Assembly (NCBI GenBank): GCA_964651785.1
Contig: CAZYWJ010000011.1
Location: 1 to 64,000 of the forward strand
DNA length: 64,000 bases
Source: JAKVAV01 sp964651785
GTDB lineage: Bacteria; Bacteroidota; Bacteroidia; Flavobacteriales_D; Cryomorphaceae
Direction: 5' to 3'
A program made the translations under genes and the position numbers. Each line of letters starts with the position of its first letter. Within the stretch, counting starts at the first letter, position 1. Of the stretch, positions 1-7,447 are shown piece by piece. Under the pieces are notes generated by a model. It ran no database searches, was not told the origin of the DNA, and saw nothing but the letters and a program-made list of their open reading frames with translations.

Positions 1-155
1 TTCGCGACATAGGTCTGGCACTGGCAGCAGTCGGAGGAGCAGTCCTCACCGCGCCGGTGGCAGTACCGGCAGTCGTCACCACCGCCGCAGGCTATGTCGC
101 CGTGGCCGGGGGTGTCCTCACCGCCGTATCGCAAGCCACCGTAGAAGGTGAGTAA
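1..155 (+). CDS. C-terminal part of a hydrophobic Ala/Val/Gly-rich small protein (partial)
   Basis: The window opens inside a reading frame (codons in phase with position 3) that ends at TAA 153-155. The visible 50 residues are almost entirely Ala, Val, Gly, Leu, Thr and Pro, in two hydrophobic stretches (LALAAVGGAVLTAPVAVPAV and VAVAGGVLTAVSQ) with a short charged end, VEGE. This pattern fits a small membrane-associated or helical-hairpin peptide. I recall similar short hypothetical proteins in Bacteroidota but know no function for them. The stretch is much GC-richer than the genes that follow, which may mean transfer or strong composition bias. A hairpin terminator follows 10 nt after the stop and supports a real transcript on this strand. 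The start lies outside the window. Confidence 0.55.
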   Translation, partial: RDIGLALAAVGGAVLTAPVAVPAVVTTAAGYVAVAGGVLTAVSQATVEGE

Positions 156-164
156 TCACCACCG

Positions 165-199
165 CCCCTCCGAGAGAAATCCCGGAGGGGTTTATTTTT
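165..199 (+). terminator. Rho-independent terminator of the leftmost gene
   Basis: CCCCTCCG (165-172) pairs perfectly with CGGAGGGG (183-190) across a 10-nt loop, followed by TTTATTTTT. It sits just after the stop codon at 155. Confidence 0.85.
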
Positions 200-244
200 C
201 CATTCTCTCGCATGAGTCTGGTTGTACAATCTATTTCTCAATCT

Positions 245-360
245 GACGGGATCCCTGTCCCCCGCCTGGCGACCGCAGGGAGTCCGTATGGACGGGGTCG
301 CATGATGCCATAGCTTTAGCGCCGGATCGGTGGATTTTCTCGACGCAGGAGAGAAAAGAC
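245..360. other. GC-rich element with nested inverted repeats, unknown
   Basis: No convincing reading frame covers this GC-rich stretch. GCGACC (269-274) pairs with GGTCGC (296-301), enclosing GTCC (282-285)/GGAC (290-293) with a GTAT loop. Farther on TTTTCTC (335-341) pairs with GAGAAAA (351-357). The first 15 bases (245-259) are themselves nearly palindromic. This may be a structured RNA, the end of a mobile element or a dispersed repeat; I cannot tell which. Confidence 0.35.
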
Positions 361-538
361 GGGGGTGGGAAGTACAAAAATCACATCATACCAATCTCAC
401 TCACATACCTCAGCATTTTACATCCGACAAAACTTTCCGACTAAAATGAATCTCTATAACGGCATAGACCATTTCTTTAGAAACGTACAAAACCAGTTGT
501 TTTTGACTATAAAATTTCAATTTTGTCATGAACATGTT

Positions 539-752
539 CAACCCCTTCGGGGTTGCAATCCCTCTTCCCTGCCATAACCACAGGCTCCGCCTGCGGTTAA
601 CTCCTTTCGACCCCTCTCGGGGTCACTCCCTTCTACAAAACTGGTTCTATCAGATCTCCGAACCCCGACAGGGGTTCAAAAAAATAACCTCGGGTGGAAA
701 CCCGAGGCATACTAAGTCCTTCCATCCATACAGCCCAACCCGACAGGGGTTG
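539..752. repeat. Cluster of short palindromic repeats (REP-like)
   Basis: Six small hairpins follow one another without an open reading frame: CAACCCC/GGGGTTG (539-555), AACCACAGGC/GCCTGCGGTT with one mismatch (576-598), GACCCC/GGGGTC (609-624), GAACCCC/GGGGTTC (660-677), CCTCGGGT/ACCCGAGG (688-707) and CAACCC/GGGTTG (736-752). Stems are 6-10 bp with loops of 3-6 nt. Several share an AACCCC...GGGGTT core followed by AAAA or AAAT. Spacing is irregular, and the flanks differ. The non-coding interval 156-919 contains little besides these, the terminator and the GC-rich element. REP-like palindromes of this style are common in Bacteroidota intergenic DNA; no RAYT-type transposase gene is in the window. 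Confidence 0.7.
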
Positions 753-919
753 AAAAATATAGCCGTCAACTATGTCCTTACATTTTCTTGATAAAAAAAA
801 CCAGATATGTATATCAAAGCGATAGAAAAAGTACAGCTGAGAATCTGAAAACAGTTAAAACCTTCTCATCCTTATGTCAGAGAATCTCTATACAAATCAA
901 TGAACAACACTGTAGAATC

Positions 920-1285
920 CTACAAATCCATTATATCCGTCGACGTCTTCACAAACTTCGACTTAGCTCCGCGCAAAGCAATCGGGTGTCTCAAAATCTC
1001 AGGATTGTTTTGAATCATCTTAATCCAGTCATCCGTTGAATAATCGTGGTCTTCAAAATTAGCCTTGTACGTGGCGTGCTCCTGATTGATTAACTCAGCA
1101 ACTTTTACATTTAGACGGTCGGCAAGCTCGACAAGCTGAGTTCCCGTCAACTCGGTCTTTTGAAGATCAATCTCCTCAACGGCATAACCCTGAGCCTGAG
1201 CCGTCGCCAGGATTTTCTTGTCTTTCTCCGAGTTAGAGTTGTAGTAAAGTGTTATCTGACGATTTGATGTTTCAATTTCTCCCAT
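920..1285 (-). CDS. ArsC/Spx-like thioredoxin-fold protein lacking the catalytic cysteine
   Basis: 121 residues. After a short N-terminus the chain reads ITLYYNSNSEKDKKILATAQ, which aligns by pattern with the first strand and helix of ArsC/Spx/YffB proteins, where a CxxC or C-x5-R motif normally sits. Here no cysteine occurs anywhere in the protein. The C-terminal part (WIKMIQNNPEILRHPIALRG) matches the ArsC-family signature in which the peptide ends of the ligand are held (xxNPxLLxRPIxxxG). It is therefore an ArsC-fold protein that cannot act as a thiol reductase. A role in binding or regulation is only inference. It stands alone; neighbours give no functional clue. Confidence 0.7.
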   Translation of the reverse strand: MGEIETSNRQITLYYNSNSEKDKKILATAQAQGYAVEEIDLQKTELTGTQLVELADRLNVKVAELINQEHATYKANFEDHDYSTDDWIKMIQNNPEILRHPIALRGAKSKFVKTSTDIMDL

Positions 1286-1941
1286 GGGTGATTTTGTTAG
1301 TTCTGTCTTAAAAGGCTCAAATTTATTGATTCTGTTTGTCGATGATGTCGTCTAATCCTAACAAAATTCGAAAAGAATGTTTTAAAGATCTCTAATCGTT
1401 TTTGAGACCTCTCATGTATTCCGGTATTCAAAATCTCGATCAGGCCAAACAAGTTGTCAATTATCAACCAAGTAGTTTTATACATAAAAGAAGCATTCGA
1501 AACAGTAGAACATTATTTAATCACAAAGAGTTTACGTTTCTATGTAATATGTATTCAGTCGCTCGTATAACCTAGATCAGGCCCAAACTAAGTCGTAACG
1601 AAAAAGAGAAAAGAGACCGTGCGGCAGGAATCCGAAAGTTAGTGTGACCTGAGGAGGAACGACGAAAGCATCAGAACCAATGAAAGCGAACAAGACTCCG
1701 ATAACACTCCTGAGTTTTTCGTTGTGGGGCAGCGATCGCCAAAAAACGAAGGTTGGAACTTTCGGCGGCTTTTGGCTCCACCTTTTGCCGTCAACTAAGA
1801 GAGCGATAGCGAACAACCTCACAGCTTCCCTTAAAGACTCTAAGCCAGCTGTAAAAGGTGGTAAGAAAAGAAGAACTTCTATTCCGATATTTAATACTTT
1901 GGTATGTCTTTCAGAATTCTGCATGAAAGCGTAAAGTCATC
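1286..1941. other. Intergenic stretch with doubtful ORFs
   Basis: No gene is convincing here. Two overlapping antisense frames exist at 1577-1924 (minus, 115 codons) and 1680-1934 (plus, 84 codons). The minus frame contains proline/phenylalanine-rich strings such as PPKVPTFVFWRSLPHN that look like translated non-coding repeat DNA, and I do not recognise either product. 1286-1576 is AT-rich and shows nothing clear. Confidence 0.3.
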
Positions 1942-2201
1942 TTAATCATAGTGAAATCTACATTTTACTATCCAAATTTCACCTTCGTCAGTTACCCTGT
2001 AAATCAGACGATGTTCATCATTAATTCTTCTTGACCAAAATCCTCGGAATTGATGCTTAAGTGCTACGTGCTTGCCAATCCGTGGTAAGGATTTCTCGTT
2101 ATCTCTTTTATTAGCTTGTTGATTCTCGAAAGCATTTTTTTGTCGGTTTTTAGCCCATAGAGGTAATCCTCCCAAGATTCATCAACAAAGAGAAGTTTCA
2201 T
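1942..2201 (-). pseudogene. yoeB: YoeB/Txe-family toxin, broken by a 1-nt frameshift
   Basis: From ATG at 2201 the frame reads MKLLFVDESWEDYLYGLKTD and on to TRNPYHG, the classic YoeB N-terminus, then hits TAG at 2064-2066 after 45 codons. The +1-shifted frame continues IGKHVALKHQFRGFWSRRIN to RLIYRV and CRFHYD, the YoeB C-terminal half with its catalytic region, ending at 1942. Restoring one base in the AAT/ATT near 2077-2079 would give NPYHGIGK, the expected family sequence. YoeB is a ribosome-dependent mRNA endonuclease of about 85 residues. This copy should be inactive unless the shift is a sequencing error or is bypassed. Its start overlaps the stop of the antitoxin remnant by ATGA, the usual yefM-yoeB arrangement. 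Confidence 0.85.
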
Positions 2202-2272
2202 TCTTCAATGAGGACTTTCGAATAAGAATCCTCTGACTTAAACTTGGAAATAGCTGAATTAAGCCGCTCCAT
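2198..2272 (-). pseudogene. yefM: C-terminal remnant of a YefM-type antitoxin
   Basis: A short frame on the minus strand encodes MERLNSAISKFKSEDSYSK then VLIEE and stops with TGA overlapping the YoeB ATG (ATGA). This is the C-terminal, toxin-wrapping part of a YefM/Phd antitoxin of the family that partners YoeB. Upstream in the same frame, residues ETSSKKN also fit the family, but the N-terminal DNA-binding region is gone. That DNA is instead occupied by the 3' part of the DUF5615 gene in another frame. A deletion joining two neighbouring toxin-antitoxin loci explains this best. Confidence 0.75.
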
Positions 2273-2504
2273 GTTCTTCTTTGACGAAGTTTCGTGAGCT
2301 GGGGCCTGCAAGGAATTGTGATTCTAGAAAATCTGAGTCTTTTGTAACTACTATTCTACCATCTTTCTGCGAGAATGTTAAAATCTCAGAATCTCTTGTG
2401 GAATTTTTGCCGGGAAGATCCAAAGTGTGAATTGAATCATACCCTTTCGATAATAACCACATCGACAAAGTCTTGGGTAATTGAGCATCGATGATAAATT
2501 TCAC
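2259..2504 (-). pseudogene. DUF5615 PIN-like toxin, 3'-truncated and fused to foreign sequence
   Basis: 81 residues; DUF5615 proteins are usually about 110. Residues 1-69 (MKFIIDAQLPKTLSMWLLSKG through VVTKDSDFLESQFLAGPS) are a clean family match with the acidic residues of the PIN-like nuclease core (D6, the KDSDF motif). The last 12 residues (SRNFVKEEHGAA) are unlike the family and come from out-of-frame reading of the YefM remnant. Loss of the C-terminal third of a PIN-like fold probably inactivates it. It overlaps the DUF433 gene by 4 nt, the standard order for DUF433-DUF5615 pairs. Confidence 0.75.
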
Positions 2505-2734
2505 GAGGCAATTCTATGGATACTTTTTATCTTGACTAATTGTGACGCATAGAATAGACAAGCCAAGAAATCTTCATGTTCTAAGTCCGGATAATCGCTC
2601 AATAACTCCTCAATTGTCATTCCTGATGCCATTAGTTCCAATATATTCTCAACCGGATAACGCAATCCTCTAATGACCGGTTTGCCGTGACAGATATCCT
2701 GATCTATCGATATACGAGCTAAAAGATTCTTCAT
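2501..2734 (-). CDS. DUF433-domain antitoxin
   Basis: 77 residues from ATG 2734; an upstream in-frame start at 2776 would add 14 residues not typical of the family. Residues 3-60 (ARISIDQDICHGKPVIRGLRYPVENILELM, TIEELLSDYPDL) are the DUF433 winged-helix-like signature, with the HGKPVIRG core. DUF433 proteins are the DNA-binding antitoxin half of DUF433/DUF5615 modules. The stop overlaps the toxin start by 4 nt. This is the only intact-looking member of the block. Confidence 0.85.
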   Translation of the reverse strand: MKNLLARISIDQDICHGKPVIRGLRYPVENILELMASGMTIEELLSDYPDLEHEDFLACLFYASQLVKIKSIHRIAS

Positions 2735-2870
2735 GATAAAAAGGTAAACCAAAAAATTGAATTTTTCATGAAGCAAATATGCCTTTATTATAGAATAGAA
2801 GTCCGCAACTTAAAGCAGATGAAAATGTTCCAAAAAAAATTCTGTAATTGGATTAACCGTGATAGCGTAG

Positions 2871-3758
2871 TTACACATCCTCAATCTTCGCCGCTTTCAA
2901 CGTATTCAGCAAAAGCGCCACACGGGTCATGGGTCCAACCCCTCCCGGCACGGGGGTGATCGCTTCGCAAAGGGGTGCCACCTCATCGTATACCACATCG
3001 CCTTTCAAGCCAAAGCCCGATTTCTTTGACTCATCCGGTACGCGAGTAGTCCCTACGTCGATCACCACGGCACCACGCTTTACCATATCGGCTTTCACAA
3101 ATCCGGGTCGACCGAGGGCCGCTACCAAAATATCTGCTTGGCGCGTTTGATGAGCTACATCTTTCGTTCGGCTATGGCAAAGCGTTACGGTGGCATTTCC
3201 CATTTCACGGTTGCGCGACAAAAGCACGCTCAGTGGTGAACCGACAATGTTGCTTCGTCCCAAAATCACACAGTGCTTTCCTGATGTCTCTATGCCGTTT
3301 CTTTTCAATAACTGAATAATACCGGAAGGCGTGGCCGGTAAAAACCCGTCCAAACCCAGATTCATGCGACCAACATTCGTAGGATGAAAACCATCTACAT
3401 CCTTATCGGGATCGATAGCCGTGATCACTTTCTGTGAATCGATGTGTTTGGGCAAGGGCAATTGAACGATAAAACCGTCGATATCCTTATTTGCGTTAAG
3501 CTCGGATATCAAGTCAAGCAACTCATCTTCGGTGATGCTGTCTTCACGGCGAATCAACGTCGATTCAAATCCGACCTCCTTGCAATCCTTTACCTTATAA
3601 TTGACATAAGTCTCACTCCCGCCATCATTGCCCACCAAAACTGCCGCTAAGTGGGGCACCTTAAGTCCTCGCTTTTTGCGCTCGGCGACCTCGGCTGCTA
3701 TTTCCTGCCTGATCTCTTTTGCCGTCTCTCTCCCGCTGAGAATTTTTGGTTCCGCCAT
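2871..3758 (-). CDS. folD: Bifunctional methylenetetrahydrofolate dehydrogenase/cyclohydrolase FolD
   Basis: 295 residues, full family length. FolD interconverts 5,10-methylene-THF and 10-formyl-THF in the cytosol using NADP(H). The YVNYK motif (residues 51-55) supplies the catalytic Tyr and Lys; QLPLPKH and DPDKDVDGFHP (near 100-125) shape the folate pocket; GRSNIVGSP is the Rossmann nucleotide-binding signature; PVPGGVGPMT near the C-terminus is the second signature. The start at 3758 lies 2 nt after the ffh stop, so the two genes are almost certainly co-transcribed. Confidence 0.95.
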   Translation of the reverse strand: MAEPKILSGRETAKEIRQEIAAEVAERKKRGLKVPHLAAVLVGNDGGSETYVNYKVKDCKEVGFESTLIRREDSITEDELLDLISELNANKDIDGFIVQLPLPKHIDSQKVITAIDPDKDVDGFHPTNVGRMNLGLDGFLPATPSGIIQLLKRNGIETSGKHCVILGRSNIVGSPLSVLLSRNREMGNATVTLCHSRTKDVAHQTRQADILVAALGRPGFVKADMVKRGAVVIDVGTTRVPDESKKSGFGLKGDVVYDEVAPLCEAITPVPGGVGPMTRVALLLNTLKAAKIEDV

Positions 3759-3760
3759 GA

Positions 3761-5104
3761 TTACATTCCGGGAATTCCGCGACCGCCCATCATCTTCATC
3801 ATGTTGGCCATGTTTTTCTTATTCGACATCAACTGCATCATCTTGCGGGTCTGCTCGAATTGCTTGATCAGTTTATTGACTTCCTGAACATCCGTTCCGC
3901 TTCCTTTGGCGATTCGCTTTTTGCGTGAACCGTTTATGATCTTGTGATCATTCCGCTCCTGCGGAGTCATGGAGTGAATGATCGCTTCAATTTCCTTAAA
4001 TGCGTCGTCGTCAATATCCATTCCCTTCATGGCTTTTCCCATTCCGGGAATCATACCCATCAGGTCCTTCATATTACCCATCTTCTTGATCTGCTGAATC
4101 TGATCCAGAAAATCATCGAAGTTGAATTCGTTCTTGGCAATCTTCTTCGAAAGCTTTCGCGCCTTCTCTTCGTCGTATTGCTCTTGGGCCCGTTCTACCA
4201 GCGATACCACGTCTCCCATTCCGAGAATTCGGTCAGCCATCCGCTTCGGATAGAACAGATCGAGCGCATCCATTTTCTCGCCCGTCCCGACAAACTTAAT
4301 CGGCTTGTCTACCACGGTTCTGATGGAAATCGCCGCACCACCTCGGGTATCCCCGTCGAGTTTGGTAAGGACTACTCCGTCAAAATCCAGTCGCTCATTG
4401 AAAGTCTTGGCGGTGTTTACCGCATCCTGACCCGTCATGGCATCTACCACGAAAAGGGTTTCCGATGGTTCGATCGTCCGCTTCACCGCTTCAATCTCGC
4501 TCATCATCTGCTCGTCTATCGCCAGTCGACCTGCCGTATCGACGATCACAACATTCTGACCGTTGCTGCGGGCGTGAAGCACTGCCGCTTGTGCAATCTT
4601 GACGGGGTCTTTTTCTTCCTTATTGGAAAAAACCTCAACCCCAATTTGATCTCCCACCACGTGAAGCTGATCGATCGCCGCGGGACGATACACATCACAA
4701 GCTACCAACAGCGGAGTCTTTCCTTTCTTCGTCTTGAGATAATTGGCCAGTTTTCCTGAAAAGGTGGTCTTACCCGAACCTTGAAGACCCGACATCAAAA
4801 TCACTGCGGGATTTCCCTTGGTATTAATCTCCTCTTGTTCGCCACCCATCAACTCTACCAGCGATTCGTGGGTAATCTTTACCAGAAGTTCGGAAGGCTT
4901 TAGTGAGGTCAATACATCCCGACCAAGCGCCTTTTCTTTTACCTCATTGGTAAAGTCCTTGGCCGTTTTGTAATTGACGTCGGCATCCAAAAGGGCGCGC
5001 CTCACTTCTTTCAAAGTTTCGGCTACGTTTACTTCCGTTATTTGGCCTTGACCCTTAAGGACCTGAAACGCTTTGTCAAATTTCTCGGTAAGATTCTCGA
5101 ACAT
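3761..5104 (-). CDS. ffh: Signal recognition particle protein Ffh
   Basis: 447 residues. Ffh binds signal sequences of nascent membrane proteins and, with 4.5S RNA and FtsY, delivers ribosomes to the membrane. The N-domain helices (1-95) are followed by the GTPase G-domain: GLQGSGKTT (106-114), VDTAGR, TKLDGDTRGGAA. The methionine-rich M domain follows from about 300 (GMIPGMGKAMKGM, MMQLMSNKKNMANMMKMMGG). A -7 element TAACTTTG lies 23-30 nt upstream, directly bordered by the heptanucleotide repeat. folD follows 2 nt later. No ffs RNA gene was recognised in the window. Confidence 0.96.
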   Translation of the reverse strand: MFENLTEKFDKAFQVLKGQGQITEVNVAETLKEVRRALLDADVNYKTAKDFTNEVKEKALGRDVLTSLKPSELLVKITHESLVELMGGEQEEINTKGNPAVILMSGLQGSGKTTFSGKLANYLKTKKGKTPLLVACDVYRPAAIDQLHVVGDQIGVEVFSNKEEKDPVKIAQAAVLHARSNGQNVVIVDTAGRLAIDEQMMSEIEAVKRTIEPSETLFVVDAMTGQDAVNTAKTFNERLDFDGVVLTKLDGDTRGGAAISIRTVVDKPIKFVGTGEKMDALDLFYPKRMADRILGMGDVVSLVERAQEQYDEEKARKLSKKIAKNEFNFDDFLDQIQQIKKMGNMKDLMGMIPGMGKAMKGMDIDDDAFKEIEAIIHSMTPQERNDHKIINGSRKKRIAKGSGTDVQEVNKLIKQFEQTRKMMQLMSNKKNMANMMKMMGGRGIPGM

Positions 5105-5126
5105 AAGATCACTGATTTTGGGACCG

Positions 5127-5134
5127 CAAAGTTA
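5127..5134 (-). promoter_or_regulatory. -7 element of the ffh-folD promoter
   Basis: Minus strand TAACTTTG matches the Bacteroidota consensus TAnnTTTG perfectly and lies 23 nt upstream of the ffh ATG. The position of the -33 element falls at the edge of the AATACCC repeat (from about 5151). Confidence 0.6.
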
Positions 5135-5150
5135 AAAGAAATAGGTATGT

Positions 5151-5382
5151 GGTATTGGGTATTGGGTATTGGGTATTGGGTATTGGGTATTGGGTATTGG
5201 GTATTGGGTATTNNNNNNNNNNNNNNNNNNNNNNNNNNNNNNNNNNNNNNNNNNNNNNNNNNNNNNNNNNNNNNNNNNNNNNNNNNNNNNNNNNNNNNNN
5301 NNNNNNNNNNNNGTATTGGGTATTGGGTATTGGGTATTGGGTATTGGGTATTGGGTATTGGGTATTGAGTATTGCGTATTAA
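5151..5382. repeat. (GGGTATT)n heptanucleotide tandem repeat interrupted by an assembly gap
   Basis: About nine copies lie to the left (5151-5212) and about eight clean copies plus degenerate ones to the right (5313-5382). Between them are exactly 100 Ns (5213-5312), a conventional scaffold-gap length, so the true array length is unknown. Open frames across it (GYWVLGI repeats) are artefacts. Copies degrade at the right end (GAGTATT, GCGTATT). Confidence 0.95.
5213..5312. other. 100-N assembly gap
   Basis: Run of exactly 100 N inside the heptanucleotide repeat. Confidence 0.99.
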
Positions 5383-5530
5383 TTATTGAGAAGGATTCAG
5401 GTGGCCGAGCGGAGCCGAGGTCCCGACTTCGTCATTACGTATTGCGATTTTACTAAAATTTCATATCTACGGCATAACTTCAAAAAAATTACAAGGACTT
5501 TCTGCCACTTAAGAAATTGTCAGATTTCCT

Positions 5531-5665
5531 CCCCTCAACTCTTAACTCCTAATTCTTAATTCTCAATTCGTAATTCTTAATTCTCAATTCCTAATTCCTA
5601 ATTCTCAATTCCTAATTCTTAATTCTCAATTCTTAATTCTCAATTCCTAATTCTTAATTCTCAAC
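5531..5665. repeat. AT-rich short tandem repeat (TAATTCTTAATTCTC type)
   Basis: About 135 bases built from imperfect 10-11-nt units with AATTC at their core, alternating TTAATTC, TCAATTC and CCTAATTC. It lies directly downstream of argS and ends at its stop codon region. Between it and the heptamer array (5383-5530) I see no gene. Confidence 0.85.
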
Positions 5666-5668
5666 TCT

Positions 5669-7447
5669 CTACATTCTGTCAGGAACAGATATTCCCAGCA
5701 AACCCATCGCTGACTCAATAATTCCTCCAACTTGTTTTGCCAATAGCGCTCGGTAATTCTTCAAATCTTCCGTCTCGGCATGCAGAATACTCGAGTTCTG
5801 ATAGAACGAATTGAAATCCTTCACCAGGTCGAAGACGTAATTGGCCAGAAGCGCGGGGCTGTATTCAGCGGCAGCTTCTTCAATCACTTTTGGAAAAGAG
5901 TGAATTCTAAAATGAACGCGTCGCTCAAACCCATCAATCTCAATTTTGCTCGGGTCAAAGCTCAAATCTCCGTCGAGATTTCTCAAAACCGATTGAATTC
6001 TCGCGTGAGCATATTGGATGAACGGCCCTGTATGCCCGTTGAAATCAATGCTTTCCTTTGGATTGAAAAGCATGTTCTTCTTCGGATCCACCTTTAAAAG
6101 GAAATACTTCAGCGCCGCCATTCCGATCATCTCGTAAAGACTTTCTTTCTCTGACTTGTCCAAGCCCTCGAGCTTTCCGAGCTCATTGGTAATTTCTTCT
6201 GCAGAGTCAACCATTAGCTGCATGATGTCGTCGGCGTCGACCACAGTTCCTTCGCGCGATTTCATTTTGCCTTCCGGCAATTCCACCATTCCATACGAAA
6301 GATGGTAACAGTTCTTTGCCCACTCGTAACCGATCTTCTGCAAGATCAAAAAGAGCACCTTGAAGTGATACTCCTGCTCGTTTCCTACGGTGTAAACCAT
6401 TTGCGATACCTCGGGAAAATCTTGGTAGCGAAGGATAGCCGTACCGATATCCTGCGTCATGTAGACCGCCGTTCCGTCTTTTCGTAAAAGCAGCTTCTCA
6501 TCCAAACCGTCATCAGTCAGGTCGGCCCAAACGGAGCCATCCTCGCGTTTGGTGAAAACTCCCTCTTCAACCCCTTTCAGGGCTTCTTCCTTTCCTTTAG
6601 TCCACGTTTGACTTTCGTAATAAAGCTTGTCGAAATCTACTCCCATACGGTCGTAGGTTTTGTCAAATCCTGCGTAAACCCAACCGTTCATTTTTTCCCA
6701 AAGCGCGTAAACTGCGGGCTCCTTTTCTTCCCATTTGAGCAGCGTTTCACGAGCCTCCTGCATTATCGGTGCGGCCGACTCAGCTTCTTCTTTGGTCATT
6801 CCCTTTTCCACGCCTTCGGCCACCTGTTTCTTCAATTCCTGATCGAATCGCACGTAGTACTTCCCTACGAGGTGATCGCCCTTGATGCCCGCAGTTTGCG
6901 GGGTTTCACCTTCGCCAAACTTCTGCCAGGCCACCATTGACTTGCAAATGTGTATACCGCGATCGTTGATGATCTGCACCTTCTTCACCGAATGGCCGGC
7001 AGCCGTCAGAATTTCGGAAACCGAATAACCCAAAAAGATATTACGCAGGTGACCCAAGTGTAAGGGTTTATTGGTATTCGGCGAGGCGTACTCCACGATG
7101 ACCAAATCTCTGCTGTTTTCCTCTGCTCGACCGTAGCTTTCATTTTTGGCAGCAGATAGCAAATTGTCAATCCAAAATTGAGAAGTAAAAGTGAGGTTGA
7201 GAAACCCTTTTACCACGCCAAACGATTCTACCTCATTCATTCGAGACTGCAAATACTCTCCCAATGCATTACCCGTTTCTTCGGGTGATTTCTTCGCGTA
7301 TCGCACCAAAGGAAAGGTCACGATGGTAAGCTCCCCCTCAAAATCTTTTCGGGTGGGCTGCACCTGAATGTCCTTCGGCGAAACTTCTACATCAAACAAA
7401 GCTTTCACTCCTTCGGCACACATCGCACCGAGATAATTCTCAATCAT
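5669..7447 (-). CDS. argS: Arginyl-tRNA synthetase
   Basis: 592 residues, class I aminoacyl-tRNA synthetase that charges tRNA-Arg. The N-terminal Add-1 domain is followed by the HIGH signature as HLGH (130-133, in NKPLHLGHLRN). GKMKSREG corresponds to the KMSKS loop, and a C-terminal DALR anticodon-binding domain contains the HARIQS segment. The start overlaps the preceding ctlX-like gene by 8 nt, so argS is the last gene of a three-gene operon with two amidinotransferase-fold hydrolases. Confidence 0.97.
   Translation of the reverse strand: MIENYLGAMCAEGVKALFDVEVSPKDIQVQPTRKDFEGELTIVTFPLVRYAKKSPEETGNALGEYLQSRMNEVESFGVVKGFLNLTFTSQFWIDNLLSAAKNESYGRAEENSRDLVIVEYASPNTNKPLHLGHLRNIFLGYSVSEILTAAGHSVKKVQIINDRGIHICKSMVAWQKFGEGETPQTAGIKGDHLVGKYYVRFDQELKKQVAEGVEKGMTKEEAESAAPIMQEARETLLKWEEKEPAVYALWEKMNGWVYAGFDKTYDRMGVDFDKLYYESQTWTKGKEEALKGVEEGVFTKREDGSVWADLTDDGLDEKLLLRKDGTAVYMTQDIGTAILRYQDFPEVSQMVYTVGNEQEYHFKVLFLILQKIGYEWAKNCYHLSYGMVELPEGKMKSREGTVVDADDIMQLMVDSAEEITNELGKLEGLDKSEKESLYEMIGMAALKYFLLKVDPKKNMLFNPKESIDFNGHTGPFIQYAHARIQSVLRNLDGDLSFDPSKIEIDGFERRVHFRIHSFPKVIEEAAAEYSPALLANYVFDLVKDFNSFYQNSSILHAETEDLKNYRALLAKQVGGIIESAMGLLGISVPDRM

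Noticed and set aside
539..752. Possible CRISPR array
   Set aside because: The repeats are different small palindromes with irregular spacing and no equal spacers, and no cas gene is near.
1577..1934. Two antisense ORFs as real genes
   Set aside because: Neither has recognisable motifs, each is the shadow of the other, and the amino acid mix looks like non-coding repeat translation.
3944..4759. 271-codon frame antisense to ffh
   Set aside because: It lies wholly opposite a well-supported Ffh reading frame and shows no recognisable protein features.
5042..5456. Proteins reading GYWVLGI repeats across the heptamer array
   Set aside because: These are translations of a tandem DNA repeat and of Ns; none has a plausible start, end or homology.
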